DNA of 64,000 nucleotides from contig NZ_CP087591.1 of assembly GCF_015594925.2 (NCBI RefSeq), forward strand, positions 310,001 through 374,000, written 5' to 3'. The translations under genes were made by a program, and so were the position numbers. Source of the DNA: Vibrio sp. VB16. Its GTDB lineage: Bacteria; Pseudomonadota; Gammaproteobacteria; Enterobacterales; Vibrionaceae. Shown here in pieces: positions 25,648 through 34,519 of this stretch. The notes below the pieces were generated by a model that saw only the letters and a list, made by a program, of their open reading frames with translations, was not told the DNA's origin and did no database searches. Numbering within the stretch: the stretch's first letter is position 1; the number at the start of each line of letters is the position of its first letter.

Positions 25648-26028
25648 CTACCGAACAGCGATAACTTCAATTTCGATTTGCGCGTCTAGAGGTAATCTAG
25701 CCACTTCAACACAAGAACGTGCAGGGAATGGCGCATCATGCTTATTGAAGAACACTTCGTAAACTTCATTTATGCGTGCGAAATCATTGAGGTCTTTTAC
25801 AAATACCGTTGTCTTGACAATATTCTTAGCCGTTAAGCCAGCTTCAGTTATTATCGCCAATGCATTTTCTAACGATTGAGTGGCTTGCTCTGCAACATCA
25901 TCTGGCATTACTTTTGTTTCTGGATTGATAGGTAATTGACCTGATGTAATGATCATACTGCCCAAATCCACGCCTTGTACGTACGGACCAATTGCTGCAG
26001 GCGCACCGGATGTTTTAATCGCAACCAT
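25648..26028 (-). CDS. ridA: RidA-family 2-iminopropanoate deaminase
   Basis: RidA speeds the release of ammonia from 2-aminoacrylate/2-iminopropanoate, which otherwise attacks PLP enzymes. The 126-residue protein shows AAIGPYVQGVDLGSMIITSG, the family arginine in FPARSCVEVARLP, and LDAQIEIEVIAV at the end. Tryptophanase produces 2-aminoacrylate during beta-elimination, so its place as third gene behind tnaA and the permease fits a protective role. It may be an additional copy besides a housekeeping ridA, which is inference. Confidence 0.93.
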   Translation of the reverse strand: MVAIKTSGAPAAIGPYVQGVDLGSMIITSGQLPINPETKVMPDDVAEQATQSLENALAIITEAGLTAKNIVKTTVFVKDLNDFARINEVYEVFFNKHDAPFPARSCVEVARLPLDAQIEIEVIAVR

Positions 26029-26111
26029 TTTACTTTCCTATTTATTTGAGAGGCTGATTATCTATTTTGTTAGATAACCAGCTAGTTATTGATACGTTTA
26101 CTTAATTTTGA

Positions 26112-27365
26112 CTATCCCACGTACGAAGGAAGAAAGCCTAGCATCGACATGATATGGAACACGGCAGTTAGTACACCGAAACCCATAACAAGATAGATCA
26201 TAACTTGACCGCCTGGAGCTCTAAACCCTTTGTCTCCCGTCTCTAACATACGTGCTTTTCTAACGAGAAGAGCAGGAATGATACACGTCCAAACTGTTGC
26301 CGCAGCACCAGCATAGCCAATGACGATGACAAAACCGAATGGAAAAAGCAGCGATAAAACAAGCGGTGGCAAGAAGGTAACTAGCCAAGTCTTTGCTCTT
26401 CCTTGCTTAGTATCTTCAAACTTGAACAAGTCCGCCAAATAGTCAAACACGCCAAGTCCAACACCAATGAAAGAAGACAAGATTGCCGCCATTGAGAAGG
26501 TATTAATCGCATTGGCTACTTTTTCAGATTCAATAACTGAACCTAATGCTGTTAGCAACGCATCTACGTTACCGCCTTGCTCGATGATAGGACCGAACTG
26601 GCTTCTTGGTAGATTTCCATAGATACTAAACAGCCACAAAAAGTACAAACTCAAGGCGATTACTGTGCCAATCAATATAGCGTACTTCGCTCTTGTTTCT
26701 TCTCCGTAGTAAGCTCGCATAGAAGCAACCGAATGATGATAACCAAACGAGGTTAACGCCACTGGTAGCATTGCTAGAGCATAAGGTGCGTAGTTCGCTT
26801 CCGCATTGATAGTGTCAAACAGTATCGACATATCGACTTTGATTGCTAACCCTGACACACCAAATACAAAGCTTAAGACCATGAATAAAATCAAAACAAC
26901 TGAAATTCTGTCTACTGCTCTGGTGGAGTGCCATACAAAGGCGGAGAAAACTAACACAAATAAGATAGACGCTATTTTACTATCTAGATTCAAAGTATCT
27001 TGAAGGATAAGGCCTGAAGATGTGATATAAGCATAAAGTAATATCCCTCCTACAAAATAAACCGCTAGGTTATTGAACATGTTGATTTTGTCACCAAGCA
27101 TGTCTTTAGTTACCGTATTAAACGATACCTTTAGGTCATAATGCTTGAATGATTCCAACAACATCCAACCAGACACTGTCATCACAATCATGGTTAATGT
27201 AATGGCAAGAATTGACCATACTGTCCATGCACCCGCTCCTGCGCTCGGTAGGCCTAACATACCGGCACCAACACAAACACTGGCGATAATACACGCACCA
27301 CCAATCAGTGAAGGGCTTTTTTCCGCAGCTTTATCATTTGATGTAAACGTAGAACTCTGTTCCAT
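26112..27365 (-). CDS. tnaB: Aromatic amino acid permease, TnaB-like
   Basis: The 417-residue inner-membrane protein belongs to the hydroxy/aromatic amino acid permease family with about 11 membrane segments. GGACIIASVCVGAGMLGLPS is the conserved first segment, ALTSFGYHHSVASM matches the family's central block, and VFDYLADLFKFED corresponds to the same stretch in E. coli TnaB. It lies 110 bp after tnaA, with a hairpin between them, and before ridA, giving tnaA-tnaB-ridA. Low-affinity tryptophan uptake is the likely role; tyrosine transport cannot be excluded. Confidence 0.88.
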   Translation of the reverse strand: MEQSSTFTSNDKAAEKSPSLIGGACIIASVCVGAGMLGLPSAGAGAWTVWSILAITLTMIVMTVSGWMLLESFKHYDLKVSFNTVTKDMLGDKINMFNNLAVYFVGGILLYAYITSSGLILQDTLNLDSKIASILFVLVFSAFVWHSTRAVDRISVVLILFMVLSFVFGVSGLAIKVDMSILFDTINAEANYAPYALAMLPVALTSFGYHHSVASMRAYYGEETRAKYAILIGTVIALSLYFLWLFSIYGNLPRSQFGPIIEQGGNVDALLTALGSVIESEKVANAINTFSMAAILSSFIGVGLGVFDYLADLFKFEDTKQGRAKTWLVTFLPPLVLSLLFPFGFVIVIGYAGAAATVWTCIIPALLVRKARMLETGDKGFRAPGGQVMIYLVMGFGVLTAVFHIMSMLGFLPSYVG

Positions 27366-27439
27366 ATTTCATTCACTCTTGTTATTTCACGTTATTGGAC
27401 TACATACCTAAATCGTATTATTTTATTATTTGTTTAGGT

Positions 27440-27467
27440 AAAGAGGCACCCAAATGGGTACCTCTTT
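27440..27467 (-). terminator. Hairpin between tnaA and the permease gene
   Basis: AAAGAGG-C-ACCCA pairs with TGGGT-A-CCTCTTT with a single mismatch, starting 8 bp after the tnaA stop. There is no long T-run leftward, so it may only partly terminate and lower permease expression relative to tnaA, or stabilise the tnaA message. Confidence 0.6.
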
Positions 27468-27475
27468 TATAGCAA

Positions 27476-28942
27476 TTAAGCTTTTTCGAGAACTTTTTCT
27501 TCTGATTTATCAGCTTGCTGTACCGCTTCAACTTCTTGTAAACGGGCAGTAAAGTGACGAAGAACAGCTGGCTCGTAAGTGAAATCTAAACCTTTAACGT
27601 TTGCTGCATTTTCTTTTACTTTTTGGAATGCTTCAATAACGAAATCCATGTGCGTTTGGGTGTATGTTGCACGTGGAATAGTCAAACGTAGTAGTTCCGC
27701 AGGACAAGGATGTTGCTTGCCCGTTGCAGGATCACGACCTAGCAATAGAGAACCAATCTCAACCGCACGAATACCCGCAACTTTATATAACTCACAAGCA
27801 AGAGCATGTGCAGGGAATTGACCAGCAGGGATATGAGGAAGCAGCTTGCCCGCATCAACGAATGCTGCGTGGCCGCCGGCTTGTTGACAAACGATGCCCA
27901 AACCTTCTAATCCATCTACAAGGTATTGAACTTGGCCAATACGATATGCTAGCCACTCTTGACGCATTCCGTCATAAAGACCAACAGCAAGACGTTCCAT
28001 CGCGCCGCCTTCTAAGCCACCGTAAGTTGGGAAACCTTCTTGTACCACACACAAAGTACGACACTCAGTGTATACATCCATTAGGGAGTCATCTTTGAAA
28101 CAAAGTAGGCCACCCATTTGTACCATGGCGTCTTTTTTCGCTGACATCGCTAGTGCATCAGCGTACTTGTAAGATTCAAAAGTGATCTCTTCAATTGTCC
28201 ACGTTTTGTATGCTTCTTCACGTTGTTGAATGAAGTAAGCATTCTCAGCATAACGAGCGGAGTCCATGATGACTGGAATGTCATATTTTTGTCCGATTTC
28301 GTACACAGCTTTTAAGTTTGCGATAGAAACAGGTTGGCCACCAGCAGAGTTACAAGTAATGGTGCTCACAATGTATGGCACGTTGGCTGCACCCGCTTCA
28401 AGAATCGCTTCTTCTAGCTTAACTAGGTCAAAGTTGCCTTTAAAATCTGCATTTACAGCAGTATCAAATGCTTCTTCTGTGTATACGTTTTTCGCAACAC
28501 AGCAGTTCATTTGAGTATGACCTTGCGTTGTATCGAAGAAGTAGTTAGATAGAGCGACCATCTTAGTACGGTCAAGACCCTTCTCCATTTCACGTTTCTT
28601 GATTAAAACAGGGATGTAAATTTGCTCAGCACCACGACCTTGGTGAGTCGGGATTGTAAACTCATATCCGAAGATATCTTTTACTGCGTTTGCCAATGCA
28701 TAATAGCTGCGGCTACCGCTATATGCTTCATCACCAAGAAGCATTGCTGCTTGCATTTTTTGCGTAATTGCGCCTGTACCGCTGTCGGTAAGAAGGTCAA
28801 TAAATACATCTTCACTATCAAGCAAAAATGGGTTCATACCTGCTTTAATAATTGCTTGATCACGATACTCACGTGTCGTACGTTTAACAGGTTCAATTAC
28901 ACGAATGCGGAATGGTTCTGGTAGATGCTTAAAGTTTTCCAT
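27476..28942 (-). CDS. tnaA: TnaA, tryptophanase
   Basis: TnaA is a PLP enzyme splitting L-tryptophan into indole, pyruvate and ammonia. The 488-residue protein opens MENFKHLPEPFRIRVIEP, as E. coli TnaA does, and keeps LLTDSGTGAITQ, IPTHQGRGAEQIY and the PLP lysine in DALAMSAKKDAMV. ECRTLCVVQEGFPTYGGLEG supports tryptophanase over tyrosine phenol-lyase. The C-terminus carries about 17 extra residues (QEVEAVQQADKSEEKVLEKA) beyond the enteric end. No TnaC-like frame was found upstream, whereas one precedes pdxJ on the other strand. Products are indole signal, carbon and nitrogen. Confidence 0.97.
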   Translation of the reverse strand: MENFKHLPEPFRIRVIEPVKRTTREYRDQAIIKAGMNPFLLDSEDVFIDLLTDSGTGAITQKMQAAMLLGDEAYSGSRSYYALANAVKDIFGYEFTIPTHQGRGAEQIYIPVLIKKREMEKGLDRTKMVALSNYFFDTTQGHTQMNCCVAKNVYTEEAFDTAVNADFKGNFDLVKLEEAILEAGAANVPYIVSTITCNSAGGQPVSIANLKAVYEIGQKYDIPVIMDSARYAENAYFIQQREEAYKTWTIEEITFESYKYADALAMSAKKDAMVQMGGLLCFKDDSLMDVYTECRTLCVVQEGFPTYGGLEGGAMERLAVGLYDGMRQEWLAYRIGQVQYLVDGLEGLGIVCQQAGGHAAFVDAGKLLPHIPAGQFPAHALACELYKVAGIRAVEIGSLLLGRDPATGKQHPCPAELLRLTIPRATYTQTHMDFVIEAFQKVKENAANVKGLDFTYEPAVLRHFTARLQEVEAVQQADKSEEKVLEKA

Positions 28943-29746
28943 AATAATGCCTTTATATAGTTACATGGTGTTATTTCACCATGATTAAATTAGTTACGAA
29001 CAATCTCGTTATTTTTATCTATTTTTTAAATAGGCCGTATAAAAATTCAACTGAATTAAACGTGCCATAATAATAACGAAATATTAAATACAAAAAATGT
29101 TTTTGATATATATAGATACAAACAATCTCGCAATCTAAAAAAGAGACTGAGATGGGTATTGTCTATCTATAATTTACCATTGCATTGACAACGGCTATTC
29201 TAGGTAACTTTTGGATTCTTCTTTATTAATGAAAATACTTTAGATCAATACGTCATATTTTATATAAATAAATACGTTGATTTAATAAAATCAATAATAA
29301 AATTTGATTGTCAAATGTTACCGAAATTTTTTAAGGTGACGTAGGAACGTCTCTAAGAAGTTATTCTGAAGATAAATGAAAGGAGAGTATGTGATCAATA
29401 TTATACCAAGCGAGCAATGCTGGCTCTGAACTATATTGAGATTTAAGGTACATGTTCATTATATGTTCCCACTTAAGAAAAGCGATGCTTTAAATTCACA
29501 ATTATTATGCTGTAGGTAATTTGATAAATATATGCCCAGCATTGATAAATGTGATCAAAACAGGAAAACTATTCACCTCTATTTAGAGTAACAAGTGCTC
29601 CGTCACAAACCTCCTATTTATACGTATTGCCCTTGCCCCTTGGATAGGGATATCTAGAGTGGTCGGCGGAATGACATTCGTGTTGATGACACACTTACTT
29701 AGCGTGGTATAGCGAATTATTTGGAAGGACATTTGACGTTAAAAAA
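28943..29746 (-). promoter_or_regulatory. Long non-coding region upstream of tnaA
   Basis: About 800 bp hold no gene I can support. Next to the start lies a dyad CATGGTG-6-CACCATG (28963-28982). Two near-identical 14-mers, TACGAACAATCTCG (28995-29008) and TACAAACAATCTCG (29117-29130), repeat 122 bp apart. The second can pair with GAGACTGAGAT at about 29142-29152. A dyad TTGATTT-4-AAATCAA stands at 29278-29295. These suggest a long regulated leader, but the part beyond 29340 shows nothing recognisable. I found no TnaC-like leader on this strand. Confidence 0.45.
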
Positions 29747-29747
29747 G

Positions 29748-29774
29748 AAAAGATGCCTGACATCGGCACCTTTT
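29748..29774 (-). terminator. Terminator after the UPF0303 gene
   Basis: AAAAG-A-TGCC pairs with GGCA-C-CTTTT around a 7-base loop, 20 bp past the end of the leftward gene. Read leftward it is followed by a T-rich run (TTTTCTTTTTT), a good intrinsic terminator. Confidence 0.8.
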
Positions 29775-29794
29775 CAGATAATGATATGGACGGA

Positions 29795-30259
29795 TTATGG
29801 CTTAGATAAAAAAGTCGTTAAGGTATCTACGATTAATCGGTGATCCTCTTCCTGAGGAAGACCCGACACCGTAATCGTCCCAACTACGCCAACATTGCGA
29901 ATGGTCAGAGGGAAGCTGCCACCAAAGGGAGCATACTCTTTACCATCGACGAGCGAGCTCTCTTCTATTGAAACACCTTTGTTCTTGTAATAGTTTCCTA
30001 TATACCAAGAGCTATTTTGATAGCGATTAACCACATTTTTTTTACGCCTGATCCATTCAAGGTTATCAATCCGGGTTCCGGGCATGGCGAAACTAAAGAT
30101 ACAGAGGCCATTCATCGCAATATCAATAGCAACATTAACCTTTTTGTTCTCTGCGGCACTTTTTAGGGCACAGCCTAGCTCCCACGCTCTTTGATGAGAA
30201 AAATACGTAAACTGAAGGCGCTGTTCCTGTTCCAATATCTGTTCGAGCAATGATGACAT
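29795..30259 (-). CDS. UPF0303 / HbpS-like (GlcG-type fold) protein
   Basis: The 154-residue protein matches the UPF0303 family, relatives of haem-binding HbpS/GlcG proteins. WELGCALKSAAENKKVNVAI, the stretch FAMPGTRIDNLEWIRRKKN, and YAPFGGSFPLTIRNVGVVG with VSGLPQEEDHRLIVDTL are typical. The biochemical role of the family is not settled. It starts 13 bp after the ptsA-like gene and shares its transcript, then a terminator follows. Enzymes of this fold often travel with sugar or polyol catabolic genes, so a link to the phosphotransferase locus is reasonable but unproven. Confidence 0.8.
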   Translation of the reverse strand: MSSLLEQILEQEQRLQFTYFSHQRAWELGCALKSAAENKKVNVAIDIAMNGLCIFSFAMPGTRIDNLEWIRRKKNVVNRYQNSSWYIGNYYKNKGVSIEESSLVDGKEYAPFGGSFPLTIRNVGVVGTITVSGLPQEEDHRLIVDTLTTFLSKP

Positions 30260-30272
30260 TACGGTATCCTCT

Positions 30273-32777
30273 TTATAGTTCCAGTTCCATTTTCAGCATA
30301 CTTTCTATCTCTTCGGTTGAACTTGCATTCATCAAGCTTTGACGGAATTCTTCATGCATAATTCGTCGGGCTAACTTTGAAAATATCTTCATGTGCTGAT
30401 CACCCGCAGCGTGCTTGTTCAATGTCAGCATAATGACGAATTGAGCTTCTTCATCGCCCCATTGAATTGGTTTAGCGAGGCGAGAGACACTAATGGTCGA
30501 TTGCTCTATATGTTCGCTTTTGGTATGCGGTATCGCAAACCCAAACCCCAACCCCGTGGAAAATACATCTTCACGAGCCCATAGATCATCCGCAAGTTTC
30601 GTTGGGTATCGACAACGGCCAGCCAAAAACAGGTTCTCAGAAAGTGTTTTTATCACCTCTTCTTTGGTACGTAAATCGTTATCCAGGGTTATACAGTCTT
30701 GTGAAATAAGTGGAGCATCAGACTGATGCATGCGGAACTGTGCTAACAGATGTTCTACCTCTAACGAAGTGCGACAGCTCATCGCCTTATTCAACAACTG
30801 ACGACAGTCACGGCTATCCAAATTCGCAATACGCTCTTTGGTCGCAGGTATACTTGGTGCGCTCATACTTATTTCGTCTAAACCCAAACCAACAAGCAGA
30901 GGAAGAACGGAACCTTTTGCACCTAACTCACCACACAAACCTACCCACTTCCCATGGCGATGTACCTCACGTACAACATGGTCAAGCGTCCTTAAAAAGG
31001 CGGGGTTTAAACTATTGTAGTGTTTGGTTACTTTAGCATTGTCTCGGTCTACTGCCATCAAATACTGAGTTAAGTCATTACTCCCAATACTGAAGAAATC
31101 TATCTCTTCACAGCACTGATCAATAATGAAGGCAATAGACGGGACCTCCATCATAATGCCCAATGGGATTTTTTCATCGAATGGAATTTGTTCGGCTCGT
31201 AGCTCCTTGCGCACCTCAGCCAGAATGTCTTTTACCCACAAGATCTCATCCAACGAAGAGATCATTGGAATCATAATCTTCAAAGAACCATGAGCTGACG
31301 CACGAAGAATGCTGCGTAACTGACCTTTAAACAGTTCCAAAAATTCTTCATAGATACGCACAGCACGATAACCAAGAAACGGATTGTTCTCAGAAGGAAT
31401 ATTCAAATAATCAACCGGCTTATCACCACCAATATCAATGGTGCGCACGATAATAGATTTACCTTGGGCGGTCTCTAACGCCTGACAAAATATATTGTAT
31501 AGTTCATCTTCATCTGGTGCAGACGACCTATCCATATATAACATCTCAGTGCGAAACAACCCTACTGCTTCCGCGCCATTATTAAATGCCGCTTGAGCTT
31601 CAACAGAGTGCGCAATATTCGCTGCTATTTCTAGTGGCTTACCATCCACCGTCTGCCCCTTTTGATCTCGATACTGACTCTGGCGTTTTTCAATGATGTC
31701 GACAACTCGCTGCTCTTGCTTGTAGTAACGTCGAAGCGTTTCATCAAGTTCTGTCGCAACTAGGCCAAGGGTACCATCCACCAAAACCTCATTATCAAGA
31801 ATCGTTGTCAAGGATCTTTCGTCAATACCAACCAACGTTGGAATCGCAAATGAACGCGCTAGGATAACGGTATGAGAAGTACTGCCGCCATGGGTTAAAA
31901 TAAGGCCTTTTAATAGATCTTTATCAAGCTCTAAGAACTGGCTAGGGGTTAAATCATCCGCGATACAAATCGTCGGTTCGCTTAATTTAAGTGTATTGCA
32001 GAAACGCTCTTCACCATAAATAGACTGCAGCAATTGAAAGCATACGTCGCGTATGTCTAGCTCACGTTCACGCATATAATTAGACGCCGACTTTTGTAGT
32101 TGCTCTCCAAAGTGCTTGGCAGTCGCAATGACCGAATCGGCACAGCTTCGACCTTGTACTAAATTGTTCTCTAGCGTCGATTTGAACTCGGCATCCTTTA
32201 TTATTGAAAGGTGTGCATTGACGACTTCTCCTTCTGTATGACTGGCCGTTTTCAACTGAAGTTCGAATGCTTTCATAAGCTGCTTTAAACCCTGCAATAG
32301 CGCTTCTTGCTCAAGTTCAATATCACGGCTCTCGGGCAAGTCTGTTAGCGTGTCAAAATTTATAGCACCAATACGGATCAGTTTACCGATACCAAACCCG
32401 GCACTTACCGCATTGCCTCGAGAAACCTGAGCATTAAGGGCGGTAAAGCTTCGCGGTAATGCAAGGAAATCACCAACCTGTTGCTCCACGACTTCGAGAG
32501 AAGAGTCACAATGTGCAAACTCAGTATTGATAAAACGACTAATTCTCTCCAATGCCTGTTCTTCATCTTCACCCTCAATAGTTATCTGGCAGTGGTCACC
32601 CAATAATGTATCTGTACCAATAAGAGAAAGGACACTTTTTGCATTTGCAGAAATACCGGTACGTTCATTTTGCCACTGAATGACCGCTCTGAATTCGTTA
32701 CATAATGCTTCAACATGGCTAGCGGGTCGTGCGTGAACACCATTTGGTAATTCACAAGAGAAAGATAAAGTTTTCAT
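30273..32777 (-). CDS. ptsA: Multiphosphoryl transfer protein HPr-EI-EIIA(Fru), PtsA/FrwA-like
   Basis: This 834-residue fusion carries a complete phosphorelay for a fructose-type phosphotransferase system. The HPr domain (about 1-90) has LPNGVHARPASH with His15. Enzyme I (about 115-660) has the phospho-histidine loop GGSTSHTVILARSFAIP and the PEP-site block GLFRTEMLYMD. The EIIA domain (about 685-830) has GFGFAIPHTKSEHI. Order and length match E. coli PtsA/FrwA (about 833). It is divergent from frwC, which encodes the membrane component, and the gap holds two copies of the locus motif. It supplies phosphate to the EIIB proteins at 34520 and perhaps 39777. Confidence 0.93.
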   Translation of the reverse strand: MKTLSFSCELPNGVHARPASHVEALCNEFRAVIQWQNERTGISANAKSVLSLIGTDTLLGDHCQITIEGEDEEQALERISRFINTEFAHCDSSLEVVEQQVGDFLALPRSFTALNAQVSRGNAVSAGFGIGKLIRIGAINFDTLTDLPESRDIELEQEALLQGLKQLMKAFELQLKTASHTEGEVVNAHLSIIKDAEFKSTLENNLVQGRSCADSVIATAKHFGEQLQKSASNYMRERELDIRDVCFQLLQSIYGEERFCNTLKLSEPTICIADDLTPSQFLELDKDLLKGLILTHGGSTSHTVILARSFAIPTLVGIDERSLTTILDNEVLVDGTLGLVATELDETLRRYYKQEQRVVDIIEKRQSQYRDQKGQTVDGKPLEIAANIAHSVEAQAAFNNGAEAVGLFRTEMLYMDRSSAPDEDELYNIFCQALETAQGKSIIVRTIDIGGDKPVDYLNIPSENNPFLGYRAVRIYEEFLELFKGQLRSILRASAHGSLKIMIPMISSLDEILWVKDILAEVRKELRAEQIPFDEKIPLGIMMEVPSIAFIIDQCCEEIDFFSIGSNDLTQYLMAVDRDNAKVTKHYNSLNPAFLRTLDHVVREVHRHGKWVGLCGELGAKGSVLPLLVGLGLDEISMSAPSIPATKERIANLDSRDCRQLLNKAMSCRTSLEVEHLLAQFRMHQSDAPLISQDCITLDNDLRTKEEVIKTLSENLFLAGRCRYPTKLADDLWAREDVFSTGLGFGFAIPHTKSEHIEQSTISVSRLAKPIQWGDEEAQFVIMLTLNKHAAGDQHMKIFSKLARRIMHEEFRQSLMNASSTEEIESMLKMELEL

Positions 32778-32910
32778 GAAATTCTGGCCTCAGAATTGAT
32801 TGTCTTACAAACCTCAATACGTATAACAAGAGCGTAAGTAGAATAGGTTGATATGCTTTCGTTACACAATATAACGTCATCAAATACACCTCTATTGGAC
32901 ATACCTTCGT

Positions 32911-32948
32911 TTTACTGGATATTTGTTAGATATCCGCTCGAATGTGAA
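32911..32948 (-). promoter_or_regulatory. Bipartite operator motif, copy facing ptsA
   Basis: Read leftward the site is TTCACATT, 13 bases, then AACAAATATCCAGTAAA. It is identical in both conserved parts to the copy at 42088-42125 and nearly identical to the one at 33096-33133, with exactly the same 13-base gap. It lies about 135-170 bp upstream of ptsA. The layout of two half-sites spaced about two helical turns fits an AraC-family activator, and such a gene lies at 40151. Confidence 0.75.
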
Positions 32949-33095
32949 CAAGCTCAAATATCCTACCCATTGTGAGATACAGATCTCACCGCTTACAAAG
33001 CAAAAACAAGTTTTATTAGATTAAATTACATGTAAACAAATGGATAGGTTAAATTTTATGCCAATAAAATCACGTCAGTCCATTTTGAGTCATAG

Positions 33096-33133
33096 ATCAC
33101 CTTCCTGAACATAACTAACAAAAATCCAGTAAA
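33096..33133 (+). promoter_or_regulatory. Bipartite operator motif, copy facing frwC
   Basis: Read rightward the site is ATCACCTT, 13 bases, then AACAAAAATCCAGTAAA: 6 of 8 and 16 of 17 positions match the copy facing ptsA, with the identical gap. It points towards frwC, whose start is about 180 bp downstream. Orientation towards the regulated gene is kept in all three copies. Confidence 0.72.
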
Positions 33134-33313
33134 TAGATGATTTATCCTCTAACTGCATAGCACATTTACTCACTATATTATGAGCACAACCTTGATGGTC
33201 AATTCCAAATATATGGTTGGAAAAATTACAGACGCTGCGCAGCGAGTAAACGTGAACAAATTGAAACTAACTATTCTTTTAATTAAAAACTTTGTGCTCT
33301 AAGGAACAGTGTT

Positions 33314-34387
33314 ATGAACGACATCATTTCCATACTCAAAAACACCCGGTCACACTTGATGACTGGTGTATCACATATGATACCATTTGTTGTTGCTGGT
33401 GGTATTTTACTCGCCGCTTCCGTCATGCTTAATGGCGAAGGTGCCGTACCTGTAGAAGGTACCTGGTTGCATGACCTCTTCTTTATCGGTGTTGCCGGAT
33501 TCCAACTCATGGTGCCAATACTAGCGGCCTATATCGGTTACTCGATAGCAGACCGTTCGGCTCTTGCCCCATCAGCTATTGCGGCCTTTATTGGCGCTAA
33601 CATGTATAACACGGGCTTCTTTGGTGCCATTTTCGCTGGCCTACTAGGTGGTATTGTTGTTCACTACCTGAAAAAAATAAAGGTCCCTTCGTTCGCTCGC
33701 TCCATCATGCCTATTTTTGTTATTCCTATTGTGGGTACCTTTATTACAGCAGGTGCCATTGTTTGGGGTATCGGTGAACCAATTGGCGCCGCAACGGCTG
33801 GACTCACCGCATTCTTAAAAAGCATGCAAGACTCAAGCATAGTGGTGTTAGCCATTATTATGGGACTAATGATCGCCTTTGATATGGGCGGGCCAGTAAA
33901 CAAGGTCGCTTATGCCTTCGTTATTCTGTGCGTCGGTGAAGGTATCTATAACGTGGCGGGGATCTCTGCTGTCGCGGTTGCGACACCATCTGTCGGTATG
34001 GGCCTCGCAACATTCCTAAACCGAAAGCTCTACGAAACGGACGAACGAGAAGCAGGTCGTGCATCTCTCTTAATGGGTACCATGGGTATAACTGAAGGTG
34101 CTATTCCGTTTGCAGCTTCCGACCCACTACGCGTGATTCCGTCCATTATGATAGGTACCGCTTGTGGTGCGGTAACGGCCGCCTTACTTGGTGTGAAATG
34201 CTTTGCAGCATGGGGTGGATTAATTGTTCTACCGGTCGTTGAAGGGCGCTTTGGTTTTATCATTGCTTTGGCCGTCGGCTCACTGATTACCGCACTTTTA
34301 GTCAACTTCTTGAAAGCTCGACGTAAAATAGGTACGCCGAAAGACAATGCCTCTGACGATATCAACCTTGATATTAGCATTGGATAA
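33314..34387 (+). CDS. frwC: PTS fructose-type EIIC permease, FrwC-like
   Basis: The 357-residue membrane component of a fructose-family phosphotransferase system transports the sugar during phosphorylation. LMTGVSHMIPFVVAGGILLA is the conserved beginning, FDMGGPVNKVAYAF is the central conserved motif, and GITEGAIPFAASDPLRVIPS is the substrate-site motif of the family. Nine or so membrane segments are expected. There is no EIIA or EIIB domain on the chain, as in E. coli FrwC (359 residues). It is the first gene of frwC-frwB-pflD-pflC-SDR-fsaB-frwD. The sugar cannot be read from sequence. Confidence 0.92.
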   Translation: MNDIISILKNTRSHLMTGVSHMIPFVVAGGILLAASVMLNGEGAVPVEGTWLHDLFFIGVAGFQLMVPILAAYIGYSIADRSALAPSAIAAFIGANMYNTGFFGAIFAGLLGGIVVHYLKKIKVPSFARSIMPIFVIPIVGTFITAGAIVWGIGEPIGAATAGLTAFLKSMQDSSIVVLAIIMGLMIAFDMGGPVNKVAYAFVILCVGEGIYNVAGISAVAVATPSVGMGLATFLNRKLYETDEREAGRASLLMGTMGITEGAIPFAASDPLRVIPSIMIGTACGAVTAALLGVKCFAAWGGLIVLPVVEGRFGFIIALAVGSLITALLVNFLKARRKIGTPKDNASDDINLDISIG

Positions 34388-34403
34388 CCAAACACATTCT
34401 TTG

Positions 34404-34436
34404 GGTGGGTTATCAGCCCTTACGATTGATAACCCA
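34404..34436 (+). repeat. Intercistronic hairpin between frwC and frwB
   Basis: GTGGGTTATCA (34404-34414) and its exact complement (34426-34436) give an 11-bp stem with an 11-base loop, 16 bp after the frwC stop. No T-run follows, so it probably stabilises or processes the message and so sets separate levels of the subunits. Confidence 0.6.
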
Positions 34437-34519
34437 CTCACGATTCGAAATACAACGATGCACTTTATACTCTACCACCCTTTATTTGGGTAAAAAGTCT
34501 TACATCACAGGATATTATT

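Larger units (their letters stand above)
32778..33313. promoter_or_regulatory. Divergent control region between ptsA and frwC
   Basis: This 536-bp gap encodes nothing I can support. Besides the two bipartite motifs it holds a perfect dyad GTGAGAT-4-ATCTCAC (32972-32989), a 9-bp inverted pair GGATATTTG/CAAATATCC (32917-32925 and 32955-32963), and a 12-bp palindrome CGCTGCGCAGCG (33233-33244) about 70 bp before frwC. No full FNR or CRP consensus is present. Confidence 0.6.

Noticed and set aside
27476..28942. Tyrosine phenol-lyase as identity of the beta-eliminating lyase
   Set aside because: The N-terminus and most blocks match tryptophanase nearly word for word, while tyrosine phenol-lyase differs strongly in those blocks.
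29015..29068. A 17-residue leftward frame (MARLIQLNF) upstream of tnaA considered as tnaC
   Set aside because: It has no Trp, no W-F-N-x-D motif and no clear ribosome binding site.
29391..29429. A 12-residue frame (GTG start, ending QCWL) with an excellent AAGGAG site
   Set aside because: It has a Trp codon and a good binding site, but no rightward gene follows for almost 4 kb, so a leader role makes no sense.
33192..33205. A possible FNR box upstream of frwC (TTGATGGTCAATTC)
   Set aside because: Only the left half fits the consensus; the right half mismatches at four of five positions.
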